From contig CAWAUO010000006.1 of the NCBI GenBank assembly GCA_963785245.1, positions 62,001 through 126,000 on the forward strand: a stretch of 64,000 nt of DNA, written 5' to 3'. How positions within the stretch are numbered: position 1 is the stretch's first letter; each line of letters opens with the position of its first letter. This DNA comes from JAHEEL01 sp963785245 (lineage in GTDB: Bacteria > Actinomycetota > Acidimicrobiia > Spongiisociales > UBA5794). This document shows, piece by piece, positions 48,374 to 57,306 of this stretch. The translations under genes and the position numbers were made by a program. Under the pieces are notes generated by a model. That model had not been told where the DNA came from, did no database searches, and was given only the letters and a program-made list of their open reading frames with translations.

Positions 48374-48946
48374 ATGGATTTTCAGACAATGCGGCTGTTC
48401 TTCGCCCTGCTCGCCTTCGCGGCAAACGCGGCGACCATCGGGATCGTCGCTTTCGCGATCGCCGGTCGTATCGGTTCCGACGGAGCCCACCTCCGGGACC
48501 GCGCCTTCAGTGCCCTTCGGGGTCTCGAACTCTGGCTGTCGTTCGTCGTCGCAACGACCGCGACACTCGGAAGCCTCTACCTCTCCGAGGTCGTGCACCT
48601 GATTCCGTGCACGTTCTGCTGGTACCAGCGGATCGCGATGTACCCCCTGGTGGTGTTGCTCGGGATCGCCGCCTGGCGCAAAGACGACGGGATCCGCATC
48701 TACGCCGCGACCCTCGCCTCGATCGGTGCCGTGATCGCCGCCTACCACCGACTGATTCAGGTGTTCCCCGACCTCAGCGGGTCATCCTGCTCCACCGGCG
48801 TCCCGTGCACTGCTGCCTACTTCACCGAGTTCGGATTCGTGACCATCCCGTACATGGCACTGAGCGGATTCCTCCTCATCCTGGCGCTGCTGTGGATCGA
48901 TCGCGCCAATAGCCCCGTACCCTCGTCATCATTGTCCGACGCCTAA
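48374..48946 (+). CDS. DsbB-family disulfide bond formation protein
   Basis: DsbB-type proteins oxidise a partner thiol oxidase using quinone or vitamin K. The 190-residue protein has about four or five membrane helices, the first cysteine pair in LIPCTFCWYQR and the second in SSCSTGVPC, as in the BdbC group. TACCTT (48360-48365), 8 bases before the ATG, may be a -10 box of a nearly leaderless promoter. The adjacent TlpA-like gene, 13 bases downstream, is its probable partner. Confidence 0.88.
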   Translation: MDFQTMRLFFALLAFAANAATIGIVAFAIAGRIGSDGAHLRDRAFSALRGLELWLSFVVATTATLGSLYLSEVVHLIPCTFCWYQRIAMYPLVVLLGIAAWRKDDGIRIYAATLASIGAVIAAYHRLIQVFPDLSGSSCSTGVPCTAAYFTEFGFVTIPYMALSGFLLILALLWIDRANSPVPSSSLSDA

Positions 48947-48959
48947 GAGGAGTCCACCC

Positions 48960-49601
48960 ATGGCAGCGTCCACCAAGAGTCAGTCGTCCAATTCGGCGAA
49001 CCCACAGCCGCTCAAGATCGTTGGCATCATCGCCGCCGTCATCGTCGTGCTGTTGCTCGTCGCCGTCGTCGCCGGTGTCTTCGGCAATGAGGAACCGGGC
49101 AACGAATACGGGGATCCCCAGGTCAGCGGCGAGCTCACGCCGATGCCCCTCGACGCAGTCGTTGACGAGACCGCGACGGGAGAGACCGCCCCGACCGTCA
49201 TCGGACAAGATTTCGACGGCAACGAGATCCGCATCGAGAACGACGGGCGGGCCAAGGCCATCGTCCTGCTCGCCCACTGGTGCGGCTTCTGCCAGAACGA
49301 GGTCCCTGCGGTGCAGGAGTGGCTCGATTCGGGAGGCGGCGTCGACGGCGTCGACATGTACTCGATCGCGACGGCCATGAACTCGACGCAGGACAACTTC
49401 CCGCCGTCCGAGTGGTTCGAGCGCGAGGGTTGGACCGTGCCGGTCATCCGCGACGATTCCGATAACACGGTTCACACCGCATACGGAGCCGGCGGATTCC
49501 CATTCTGGGTCTTCGTCAACAGCGACGGGACCGTGGCCGTCCGCGTCGCGGGATCGACGCCGGTCGAGGATATCGAACTGATCATGAACGACCTGAAGTA
49601 G
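48960..49601 (+). CDS. membrane-anchored TlpA/DsbA-like thioredoxin protein
   Basis: The 213-residue protein has an N-terminal membrane helix (IVGIIAAVIVVLLLVAVVAGVF), an exported thioredoxin domain with CGFC (HWCGFCQNEVPAVQEW), and the cis-proline loop GGFPFWVFVN. It would act in the cell-wall space as a thiol oxidase or reductase. Its position right after dsbB suggests the two form an oxidation pair. Confidence 0.88.
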   Translation: MAASTKSQSSNSANPQPLKIVGIIAAVIVVLLLVAVVAGVFGNEEPGNEYGDPQVSGELTPMPLDAVVDETATGETAPTVIGQDFDGNEIRIENDGRAKAIVLLAHWCGFCQNEVPAVQEWLDSGGGVDGVDMYSIATAMNSTQDNFPPSEWFEREGWTVPVIRDDSDNTVHTAYGAGGFPFWVFVNSDGTVAVRVAGSTPVEDIELIMNDLK

Positions 49602-49613
49602 CGAGGAGTACCC

Positions 49614-50543
49614 GTGGAATTCGGATTGATGGTCGAGCCCCAGGTCGGGGGTTCATACACCCGCCTGCGTGATCTCGCTCAGTGGGCTGAGGGCATCGGC
49701 CTCGAAGCATTCGCCCGATCCGACCACTTCCTCGACCAGGAGCGCACCGCACCCGCCACCGATGCCCTGACCACGTACGGAGGCCTCGCAGAAGCGACGG
49801 ACCGGATCCAACTCGTCGTGCTGGTCACACCGCTCACGTTCCGTCATCCCGCGGTGATCGCAAAGATCGCGACCACACTGGATGAGATGTCCGGCGGCCG
49901 GTTTGCACTCGGCGTCGGCACGGGATGGATGCAGTCCGAACACGATGCCTTCGGCCTCGATCTGCCACCGCTCGGAGAACGGTTCGATCGGCTCTTCGAG
50001 ACGCTGGGGTACCTCCGTGCCGTGTTCGGTTCGAATCAGGGGTTCTCGGGCACGTACTACCACCTCGACCCAATTGAGGTCCTCCCCCACCCGATCAACC
50101 TGCCCATTGTCGTCGGCGGCAGCGGTCCGAAGAAGACGCCGACCTACGCCGGACGCTTCGCCGACGAGTACAACATGTTCGTCACCGACGCGGAGACGGT
50201 TGGTCGGCGCCTCGACGTCATGCGGACCGCCGCTCTCGAAGCCGGCCGTTCGCCGGGTGCGGTGAGGGTGAGCTTCGCCGGTCCTGCGGTCGTCGCCCCC
50301 AACGAGTCTACGTATCGAGCCATGCTCGAGGAGCGTGGTGCCCGCCGAGACCAGTCGGCCGACGAGTACGAGGCGTTCCTCGCGGAGCGCAACATCCCCC
50401 ATGGCACCCCCGACCGGGCCAAGGCGTCGATCGCGACGCTCGCAGGACTCGGTGTGAGCCGCTACTACGTGCAGGAGTACTGCGACCTGGCCGATGTCGA
50501 CACGGAATCGCTCACGATGACGTTCGACATTCTCCGCTCCTAG
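49614..50543 (+). CDS. LLM-class F420-dependent oxidoreductase
   Basis: The 309-residue luciferase-like TIM-barrel protein has RSDHFLD, LGVGTGWMQSEHDAFGLDLP and IVVGGSGPKKTP, typical of F420-using monooxygenase-like oxidoreductases rather than FMN-luciferases. GAGGAG lies just before the GTG start. Cofactor synthesis genes cofD and cofE at 18-20 kb agree with F420 use. Substrate unknown. Confidence 0.87.
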   Translation: MEFGLMVEPQVGGSYTRLRDLAQWAEGIGLEAFARSDHFLDQERTAPATDALTTYGGLAEATDRIQLVVLVTPLTFRHPAVIAKIATTLDEMSGGRFALGVGTGWMQSEHDAFGLDLPPLGERFDRLFETLGYLRAVFGSNQGFSGTYYHLDPIEVLPHPINLPIVVGGSGPKKTPTYAGRFADEYNMFVTDAETVGRRLDVMRTAALEAGRSPGAVRVSFAGPAVVAPNESTYRAMLEERGARRDQSADEYEAFLAERNIPHGTPDRAKASIATLAGLGVSRYYVQEYCDLADVDTESLTMTFDILRS

Positions 50544-50547
50544 AACC

Positions 50548-51081
50548 ATGAATCCCACCGCATACGACGACGAGGCAATCCTCGCTGAGAGGATCGAGCG
50601 GGATTCGTTCCTCTGCGAACACTATGCGTCGCCGATCCCCGAGGAGATCCGCTCCGCGTACGAAGGTGCCGAGTACTTCGACCCTGATCGCCGGTTCGCG
50701 TTCAGCGGCGAGTTCGCCCCGTCGGTTGCCACCGTCTCGGTCCCCTCGTCCAGCGGTCTCGAGAGCGGCTACCGGTGTGTCGGAAACGTCCGAATCGCCA
50801 TCGGTGGGCAGGACTACGACCTGACGGTCCTCGACGACGGTGACGGCGGCGCGTTCCTCCCATTCGGCGATCCGACGAACGGCAACAGTACCTATGGCGG
50901 CGGGCGCTACGTGGCCGTCGATATGCACGATGACGGGACTGCGACCGTCGACTTCAACCGGGCTGTGAACCCGTACTGCGCATACGACGAGGAGTACTCG
51001 TGCCCGCTCCCGCCAGCGGGGAACACGATTGCGGAACCGATCGAAGCAGGCGAGCGAGACTTCCGGGAACCGCCCGTGTGA
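50548..51081 (+). CDS. DUF1684-family protein
   Basis: The 177-residue protein ends with the hallmark of DUF1684: FLPFGDPTNGNSTYGGGRYV, then DFNRAVNPYCAYDEEYSCPLPP. The family is widespread and its role is unknown; the conserved Cys, Asn and aromatic residues suggest a small binding site. It follows the LLM gene by 4 bases and precedes sufC by 41 bases. Confidence 0.88.
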   Translation: MNPTAYDDEAILAERIERDSFLCEHYASPIPEEIRSAYEGAEYFDPDRRFAFSGEFAPSVATVSVPSSSGLESGYRCVGNVRIAIGGQDYDLTVLDDGDGGAFLPFGDPTNGNSTYGGGRYVAVDMHDDGTATVDFNRAVNPYCAYDEEYSCPLPPAGNTIAEPIEAGERDFREPPV

Positions 51082-51122
51082 ACCGGAGAGATACGGGTGT
51101 GGATCTCCCTATTCTCGGCCTC

Positions 51123-51875
51123 ATGCCAGAACTTCTCGTCATCGACAATCTCCATGCGTCCGTTGCCGGCACTGAGATCCTCAAGGGTGTCAATCTCACC
51201 GTCAAAGCCGGAGAGACACACGCCGTCATGGGTCCCAACGGATCAGGCAAATCGACACTCGCGAACGTCCTGCTCGGCAACCCCGTCTACACGGTGACTG
51301 AGGGCACGATCAGGTACAAGGGCGAAGACATCACCGAGGCGACCCCGGACGTGCGCGGTCGCGCTGGGATGTTCCTCGGCTTCCAGTATCCCGAGGAGAT
51401 CCCTGGTGTCTCGGTGGTCAACTTTCTGCGCACCGCCCTCTCGAGTCGAACCGGCGTCGACTACACCATCCTCGAACTGCGGCTCAAGGTCGTCGACGCC
51501 ATGCGCGAACTCGACATGGACCCTGCCTTTGCCGATCGCTACCTCAACGAGGGCTTCTCGGGCGGCGAGCGCAAGCGCAACGAAGTCCTTCAGATGGCGG
51601 TGCTCGAACCCGACCTCGCGGTGCTCGACGAGACCGACTCCGGTCTCGACATCGATGCACTGAAGGTCGTCGCCGACGGCGTGGGGCGTCTCCGCAACGA
51701 CGAGCGCGGGTTTGTCATCATCACGCACTACCAGCGGATGCTGGACTACATCACCCCGGACGTCGTTCACGTATTCCTCGATGGGAAGATCGTGGCTTCG
51801 GGCGGAGCCGATCTGGCCGATCAGATCGAGGACGCCGGCTACGACAGCTACCGAATCGAGGCCGCGACGACTTGA
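51123..51875 (+). CDS. sufC: Fe-S assembly ATPase SufC (copy 1)
   Basis: SufC drives the SufBCD scaffold. The 250-residue ABC ATPase has Walker A GPNGSGKS, the Q-loop region FLGFQYPEEIPGVSVVNF, the SufC-type signature FSGGERKRNEVLQM, Walker B LAVLDETDSGLDIDAL and ITHYQRMLDYI. It overlaps sufS by 4 bases. No sufB or sufD accompanies it here; a second sufC with sufD lies at 62.7-64 kb on the other strand. Confidence 0.93.
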   Translation: MPELLVIDNLHASVAGTEILKGVNLTVKAGETHAVMGPNGSGKSTLANVLLGNPVYTVTEGTIRYKGEDITEATPDVRGRAGMFLGFQYPEEIPGVSVVNFLRTALSSRTGVDYTILELRLKVVDAMRELDMDPAFADRYLNEGFSGGERKRNEVLQMAVLEPDLAVLDETDSGLDIDALKVVADGVGRLRNDERGFVIITHYQRMLDYITPDVVHVFLDGKIVASGGADLADQIEDAGYDSYRIEAATT

Positions 51876-53104
51876 TCGATCTGCGCCACCTTCGCGATGA
51901 CTTCCCGATCCTGGGTCGCGAGGTCAACGGGTGGCCGCTCGTCTATCTCGACTCAGCGGCGACGACTCAGAAGCCGGTACAGGTCATCGACGCCGTCGGT
52001 GACTACTACCGGACGATCAACGCCAACGTCCATCGCGGCGCACACACGTTGTCGGCGGAAGCGACCGATGCCTACGAGGGTGCCCGTGCCAAAGTCGCAT
52101 CGTTCCTCAATGCTGCTTCGCCGGACGAGATCGTCTTCTCACGCGGGGCGACGACGGCGCTCAACCACATCGCATACGGATGGGGCCTCAACCATCTCAA
52201 GGAGGGCGATCGCGTCGTCCTGACGGTGATGGAGCACCACGCGAACGTCGTTCCGTGGCAACTCATTGCCCGGCATACCGGAATCGAGCTCGTCTACCTG
52301 ACCCTCGACGAGCAGTACGAGGTCGACCTTACGGGCCTCAACGACCTCATCGACGAACGGGTCAAGATCGTCGCCTTCTCCGGCATGTCGAACGTGACCG
52401 GGACGATCGGCCCCGCCAAGGCCCTGGTCGAAGCGGCACGGTCCGTCGGAGCACTCGTTGTAGTCGACGGAGCCCAGCTTGTCCCTCACGCCCCCACCGA
52501 CGTTCAGGAAATCGACGCCGACTTCCTCGTCTTCTCCGGGCACAAGATGCTGGGTCCGACCGGGATTGGCGGCATGTGGGGCAAGCGAGAGCGTCTCGAG
52601 GAGATGGAACCGACCGAGGGCGGAGGCGAGATGATCGCCGACGTCGGCCTCTACGAGTCCCGTTGGGCACCGATCCCCCAGAAGTTCGAAGCCGGCACGC
52701 CCCCGATTGCCCAGGCCATCGGTCTCGGAGCGGCCGTTGACTACCTTCAGGCCGTCGGCATGGAGACCGTGCGGGACCACGAACGTTCGATCGTCGCCTA
52801 CGCCCTGAAGCGCCTCGATGAAGTCCCGGATCTCAAGGTCTATGGTCCGACTGATCCGGCACATCGGGGAGGAGCCGTCAGCTTCTCTCTCGCGGATATC
52901 CATGCGCACGACATCGCAACCATCCTCGACCAATTCGGAATCGAGGTTCGCGCCGGCCACCATTGCGCCAAGCCCCTCACCCGGCACCTGCAGGTGCCCG
53001 CAACCGCCCGCACGTCGTTCTATCTCTACAACACGACCGACGAGGTCGACCGACTCGTGCAGGGGCTGATGGAGGCCCGCACGGTGTTTGGCCTGTCCGC
53101 CTGA
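51872..53104 (+). CDS. sufS: cysteine desulfurase SufS
   Basis: SufS takes sulfur from cysteine for cluster assembly using pyridoxal phosphate. The 410-residue protein shows VYLDSAATTQKP, NANVHRGAHTLS, the PLP lysine in FSGHKMLGPTG and the active cysteine in RAGHHCAKPL. Translation starts at TTG 51872, overlapping the sufC stop (TTGA). Sulfur probably passes to SufU encoded next. Confidence 0.95.
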   Translation: MIDLRHLRDDFPILGREVNGWPLVYLDSAATTQKPVQVIDAVGDYYRTINANVHRGAHTLSAEATDAYEGARAKVASFLNAASPDEIVFSRGATTALNHIAYGWGLNHLKEGDRVVLTVMEHHANVVPWQLIARHTGIELVYLTLDEQYEVDLTGLNDLIDERVKIVAFSGMSNVTGTIGPAKALVEAARSVGALVVVDGAQLVPHAPTDVQEIDADFLVFSGHKMLGPTGIGGMWGKRERLEEMEPTEGGGEMIADVGLYESRWAPIPQKFEAGTPPIAQAIGLGAAVDYLQAVGMETVRDHERSIVAYALKRLDEVPDLKVYGPTDPAHRGGAVSFSLADIHAHDIATILDQFGIEVRAGHHCAKPLTRHLQVPATARTSFYLYNTTDEVDRLVQGLMEARTVFGLSA

Positions 53105-53137
53105 ACAGCGCGCGCTCCGCGGTATCGTCTGGCTCGC

Positions 53138-53590
53138 ATGGCATCCCTCGACGAGCTCTTCCGCCAGGTCATTCTCGACCACTACCGCAACCCCCGCCGC
53201 CGCGGTTCGTTGTCCGGACCGCACGTTCACGCTGAGGGGCTGAACCCGTCGTGCGGCGACGAGTTTTCGATCGACCTCCGGATCGAGGATGGCGTGATTG
53301 TGGATGCGGCAATCCAGGGTCAGGGATGTTCGATCTCCCAGGCCTCCGGCTCGATGATGAGCGAGGCCGTCGTTGGCAAGACAACCGACGAGGCTCGCGA
53401 TCTCTCGTCGACGTTCAAGCGGATGATGGGAATCGTCGAAGGCGAAGATCCCCTCGATCCCGACCGGCCCGGTGCCGTCCTCGGAGATCTCGAAGCCCTG
53501 CAGGGCGTGCGGAAGTTCCCGGTCCGCATCAAATGCGCCGATCTTCCGTGGACCACGCTGACCGACGCGCTCGACCAGTTCGACGCGTAG
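53138..53590 (+). CDS. sufU: SufU zinc sulfurtransferase/scaffold
   Basis: SufU accepts persulfide from SufS in Gram-positive and actinobacterial systems. The 150-residue protein has C39 and D41 (NPSCGDEF), C64 (GQGCSISQAS) and C133 (VRIKCADLPW), matching the zinc-site residues of Bacillus SufU, and the SufU-specific insertion between the second and third cysteines. It follows sufS by 33 bases. Confidence 0.93.
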   Translation: MASLDELFRQVILDHYRNPRRRGSLSGPHVHAEGLNPSCGDEFSIDLRIEDGVIVDAAIQGQGCSISQASGSMMSEAVVGKTTDEARDLSSTFKRMMGIVEGEDPLDPDRPGAVLGDLEALQGVRKFPVRIKCADLPWTTLTDALDQFDA

Positions 53591-53636
53591 CCGCACCAAC
53601 CCTGGTCGCCTCGGAGCATCCCACGACGGCTACCCG

Positions 53637-53654
53637 CCGGGAACATGGTCCCGG
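53637..53654. terminator. candidate bidirectional terminator
   Basis: CCGGGA (53637-53642) and TCCCGG (53649-53654) form a 6-bp stem with a 6-base loop between the converging ends of sufU and the small membrane-protein gene. There is no clear T-run, so this is weak. Confidence 0.3.
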
Positions 53655-53663
53655 TTGACACAC

Positions 53664-54068
53664 CTAGTCGAGCGACTCCGTACCCGGTGAGTCGTCGCCG
53701 ATGAGCAATGCCGCCGCCGTTCGGCGCTCATCATCCGACGCTGTCTCGGCGAGAAGCACTTGGACCGCCCGCTGCCGTGAGTTCTCCAGGACGGCGCGGT
53801 GCGCGAGGGCTCGTGCGACGCGGCGATCGCGTGCCATCCTCAGGTACGGTGAGAGCCAGAGGGCGACGGCGCCAAAGGCCGCCAGCCACACCAGCGCCCA
53901 AAGCAACACACCCGTGAAGCCCCCCGCTGCCACGAGCGTGACCGACGACGCAATCGCCACAACGCCGCCGAAGACCCAGGCGTTCAGTGCTGCCGTGCCG
54001 TCGCGATCGGCCGCGGCAAACGCCACGCGAGCATCGTCCACAAGGCCTTGGTACAGAAGGGTCGACAT
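53664..54068 (-). CDS. hypothetical membrane protein, 134 residues
   Basis: The protein has a short cytosolic start, two adjacent membrane helices (VFGGVVAIASSVTLVAAGGF and VLLWALVWLAAFGAVALWL) and a basic, helical C-terminus (RMARDRRVARALAHRAVLENSRQRAV). It is convergent with sufU and divergent from the nicotinamidase gene. Not recognised. Confidence 0.6.
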   Translation of the reverse strand: MSTLLYQGLVDDARVAFAAADRDGTAALNAWVFGGVVAIASSVTLVAAGGFTGVLLWALVWLAAFGAVALWLSPYLRMARDRRVARALAHRAVLENSRQRAVQVLLAETASDDERRTAAALLIGDDSPGTESLD

Positions 54069-54156
54069 CCAACGAGGTTAGTCCCACAGCTCAAGAACCG
54101 AGCCCCGGAAGCTCCGCGGATGTGGTGGAACCTCGTCCCGGCACGGCACGGCACGA

Positions 54157-54162
54157 TACGAT
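54157..54162 (+). promoter_or_regulatory. -10 box of a leaderless nicotinamidase promoter
   Basis: TACGAT lies exactly 6 bases before the ATG, and no ribosome-binding site is present. Three direct copies of GGCAC lie just upstream (54141-54155). Confidence 0.4.
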
Positions 54163-54168
54163 TCTCGA

Positions 54169-54750
54169 ATGGAATACTCACCGACCACCTCTCTGATCGT
54201 CGTCGACGTGCAAAACGACTTTGCCGACCCGGAAGGTTCGCTGTCCGTCGCAGGGGGTGCGGACGCCGTTCCGTACATCAATGAGCAGATCCGGACCGCT
54301 CTCCTTGCGGGTGCAACGGTCGTGTACACCCGCGATTGGCACCCGGAGTCGACGCCGCACTTTGCCAAGGATGGTGGCATCTGGCCGGTGCATTGTGTCG
54401 GCGACACCTGGGGCTCCGATTTCCACCCGGACCTCGTTGTCGAGGGACCCGAAGTCAGAAAGGGCACGGGAGGTCAGGACGGCTACTCGGGATTCACTGT
54501 TCGCGATCCTGAGACGGGACGAGAGACGTCCACAGGCCTCGATGCGCTGCTGAACGACGCCGGAGTCACCGAGGCCGTGGTGGTCGGCCTCGCCACGGAC
54601 TACTGCATCAAGGAGACCGCACTCGACGCAGCACGACTGGGATTCGCGGCGACGGTTCTGGCCGACGGAATTCGACCGGTCAACCTCTCCCCCGGTGACG
54701 GGGCACGAGCGATCGCCGATCTCGTCGGCGCAGGAGTGCTCGTTCGATAG
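54169..54750 (+). CDS. pncA: nicotinamidase (isochorismatase-fold)
   Basis: Nicotinamidase hydrolyses nicotinamide to nicotinate, the first step of bacterial NAD salvage. The 193-residue protein has the catalytic Asp in VVDVQNDF, the metal ligands in TRDWHPESTPHF, and the active cysteine in GLATDYCIKETALDAARLG, which is the PncA form of the motif. The nicotinate phosphoribosyltransferase for the next step is at 58.4-59.9 kb. Confidence 0.9.
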   Translation: MEYSPTTSLIVVDVQNDFADPEGSLSVAGGADAVPYINEQIRTALLAGATVVYTRDWHPESTPHFAKDGGIWPVHCVGDTWGSDFHPDLVVEGPEVRKGTGGQDGYSGFTVRDPETGRETSTGLDALLNDAGVTEAVVVGLATDYCIKETALDAARLGFAATVLADGIRPVNLSPGDGARAIADLVGAGVLVR

Positions 54751-54777
54751 ATGGGATGGGGTCGGCGATGAGGCCGG

Positions 54778-55602
54778 TCAGTGTTCCGGGGGTGGGTCGG
54801 TGTTGGTGGCCGAGCGGATGAGTCGTCGCTTCTGTGGCGGCGCGTCCGGTTCGATCCTGAATCCGAGTTGGTGGATCGCGACGTGGGGATGGAATCAACA
54901 GAACGTCGCGAGATCATCCGGATCATGGATCCCGCCGTCGGCATGCCGTTTGATGTGATGCGGCTGGAGCCGATACCGGCTGGTGCGGTCGAGAGAATCC
55001 ATCGCCATCGCGACCAGGCCATCGGCCCGAGGCTGCCCCCTGGTGCACACCTCACCGCCCGGCACCAGCCGCAACTCGTCGCCATGCGACACCAAAGCCC
55101 GTTCAACGATCTGACCGTTCGCGGCCGGGAGCCGGCCCGTCAGACGCCACGACGCGCCACCCAGCGCTGCGCCGCCGCCAACCGACCAACACGCGCAAGA
55201 CCCAAAAACCAAGGCGCCTCAACGGTCGGGCGGCCCGCACCCGCATCAACCAGATGCAGCATCGCCACCGCCCGATCAAGCCCGACCTCACCGGCAAGCA
55301 ACGATCGCTCGACCCAGCGATGCCGCACAAACCGGCCCGCCGCACACACCAGATCAGACGCCACCGCACGCGACACATCAAACCGGCCCAACCGATACCC
55401 CACCATCGAACGACACCCCGCCCCCGCCGCCCACACCCGCCTCCTCGAACTCGGTGACGATCACCGCCTGCCTCGTCCGCAACGCAGCACTCTGCGCCTC
55501 ACACGCACAGAATTCGGCATCCATCTCACCAAACGACCAGACGACCACACCATCCAGACAACGTACCAAGCACCCAGTGACACAAGACGATCCCACACAC
55601 AC
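54778..55602 (-). pseudogene. decayed DUF222-HNH endonuclease gene
   Basis: Pieces of one DUF222-HNH protein lie in two alternating frames. The N-terminal part (MDAEFCACEAQSAALRTRQ, near 55524) shifts by one extra base in a GGG run at 55436-55438 into GCRSMVGYRLGRFDVSRAVA; this shifts again near 55155-55175 into ASWRLTGRLPAANG and the HNH motif HHIKRHADGGIHDPDDLATFC. A TGA at 54895-54897 stands where relatives have TGG (C-W-F-H-H), and the frame continues to 54778 with FRIEPDAPP. Restored length is about 250-275 residues, shorter than the usual 400, so an end or middle part is also gone. These genes spread like mobile elements in actinobacteria. Confidence 0.75.
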
Positions 55603-55719
55603 CAGAAGCCGGGAGGGAATCAGCGAGAAGCTCGATCGTCCTGCCGGTCGAGGGACGAGAACGGTCCCCGCGGCGACCGCCCGAGTATCTTCTGACTATG
55701 GCGCTGTCAGGAGATGGAC

Positions 55720-56742
55720 ATGGAGGAACGTGAACGGCTGATCCGAGATGCGCATGCGGTGTTCTTGCCCGCAATCGACAGCGATGCTCTCCCCAACCAC
55801 ATCGGTGAGCACCTCGATCGAGGGGGCATGTCGGTGCTGCTCGGCGAGTCTCGCGCCGAATACCTCGCCAGGAGGATGTCGTCAGACCGACAGGTTGCCG
55901 AGACCGCGGAGTGGTTCTCCGAGATCACGAGTGAGATTCGGCGTCGAGCGGGCGGACAGGCTCTCGTTGCCATCGATCAGGAGCTTGGCGGGATCCAGCG
56001 CCTCCACGGCCTGGCAACGCCGCTTCCGTCACCCTCCGACGCCCGACTCGTCGACACATGGAGCATCAAGTCGGCAGCGAGTCGCCTGGCCGACGAGTGC
56101 TCGGCCCTCGGAGTCAACGTCGTGCTGTCGCCAATCGTGGACATCGTGACGGGACCGAACCCCTGGCTGAGCGCCAGAACGATCTCATCGGAGGTCGAGA
56201 CCGTCAGCCGGGTGTCCGCATCATTCGTCTACGGCCTCCAGTCATCGGGACGGACAGCAGCCACGGCGAAGCACTTCCCCGGCCACCCGAGCGTGCCTCT
56301 GGACCCGGCCGTGGAGGCCTCGTCCGTGGTGGAGGGCACTCGCGACGATCTGGAGCCGAGTCTCGAGGCGTTCAAGGCGGTGATCGACGCGGGGGTCAAG
56401 GTCGTCATGATGGGGCCGACCCTCGTGCCACCATTCGACCCGGACCACGCATCGTCCCGGTCGGCCGACACCGTTCATGCCCTCCGAACCGACCTGGGCT
56501 TCGGCGGCGTGGTACTCAGCGACGACCTCGACGCGCCGGCAATCCTTCGCGGCCGTTCGCTCGAGGAGACGGCGGTCGAAGCGCTCATCGCCGGCGTCGA
56601 CTGGCTGCTGGTCGCCGGAACACCAATGCTCCCCGACCTCGTGGATGGCGTCCTGAAGGCCATCGACCGCGAGCACCTCTCCTCGGCTCGGCTCCACGAA
56701 GCGGCTCGAGCCGTCCGGACACTGACCCACGACATCGGATAG
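55720..56742 (+). CDS. glycoside hydrolase family 3 protein (NagZ-like)
   Basis: The 340-residue protein is a GH3 N-terminal barrel: LVAIDQELGGIQRLHG, NVVLSPIVDIV, TAKHFPGH and the nucleophile aspartate region VVLSDDLDAPAI. It would remove N-acetylglucosamine from peptidoglycan fragments. The general-acid His-Asp pair that follows KHFPGH in NagZ (GD...DSH) is absent; the sequence reads PSVPLDPA. No signal peptide, so it is cytosolic or exported by another route. AGGAG ends 6 bases before the ATG at 55720, which I prefer to the ATG at 55714. Confidence 0.82.
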   Translation: MEERERLIRDAHAVFLPAIDSDALPNHIGEHLDRGGMSVLLGESRAEYLARRMSSDRQVAETAEWFSEITSEIRRRAGGQALVAIDQELGGIQRLHGLATPLPSPSDARLVDTWSIKSAASRLADECSALGVNVVLSPIVDIVTGPNPWLSARTISSEVETVSRVSASFVYGLQSSGRTAATAKHFPGHPSVPLDPAVEASSVVEGTRDDLEPSLEAFKAVIDAGVKVVMMGPTLVPPFDPDHASSRSADTVHALRTDLGFGGVVLSDDLDAPAILRGRSLEETAVEALIAGVDWLLVAGTPMLPDLVDGVLKAIDREHLSSARLHEAARAVRTLTHDIG

Positions 56743-56775
56743 CCGATCGCGACTTTCGTGCCTCGATTCCTATCA

Positions 56776-56812
56776 CGGAGGTCGGTGTCGGAACCTCCGC
56801 TTCGAGAGGAGG
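56776..56812 (+). other. mutually exclusive hairpins upstream of the truncated dehydrogenase
   Basis: CGGAGGT (56776-56782) pairs with ACCTCCG (56793-56799), but the same CCTCC can instead pair with GGAGG at 56808-56812. The region lies between the GH3 stop and the next ribosome-binding site. It could be a terminator for the GH3 gene or a leader switch, but stems are short. Confidence 0.3.
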
Positions 56813-56874
56813 CGGAACACGCACCGAGTCCCGCGCCTGCCCCCGGAGATCCGACACCGAGATAGGAGAACGTC

Positions 56875-57306
56875 GTGAGAGCAATGGTCCAGCATGGGCA
56901 CGGCGGGCCCGAGGTCCTGGAATACACCGAGGTTGACGCCCCAACGCTCGAAGACGATCAGGTCCTGGTGCGGGTCAAGGCCGCGTCGGTCGGGGCATGG
57001 GACCGGCACGTGATCCGGGGCGATCCTCGAGTCATGGGCATCGCCCGCATGCTCAAGCCGAAGAACGGAATCCCGGGACTGGACTTCGCTGGAGTGATCG
57101 AGGCCGTCGGCGACGATGTGACCGGCCTTCGACCCGGTGACGAGGTGTACGGCGAGAGCGAAGGCGCAGTCGCCGAGTACGTGGCCGCGTCGCGGACCTC
57201 CGTCGAGCTCAAACCCACGAGCCTCTCCTTCGATCAGGAGCACAATCGGGGCAGGACCGTCCTGGTTGTCTCGGTGACGGCGCGACTATCGAACCGGCGG
57301 AGGTAG
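56875..57306 (+). pseudogene. truncated zinc-type alcohol dehydrogenase/quinone oxidoreductase
   Basis: The 143-residue frame matches only the GroES-like N-terminal domain of medium-chain dehydrogenases: GGPEVLEYTEVDAPTLEDDQVLVRV, GLDFAGVIEAVGDDV and LRPGDEVYGES. After ELKPTSLSFDQ the homology ends abruptly and about 20 unrelated residues follow before a stop inside the 3' end of tetR. The Rossmann domain is missing, so it cannot bind NAD(P). A good AGGAG precedes the GTG start. A deletion joining it to the tetR tail is the likely cause. Confidence 0.7.

Noticed and set aside
50020..50045. tRNA-like T-loop (ggttcgaatc)
   Set aside because: It lies within the conserved LLM oxidoreductase gene and no acceptor or anticodon stem surrounds it.
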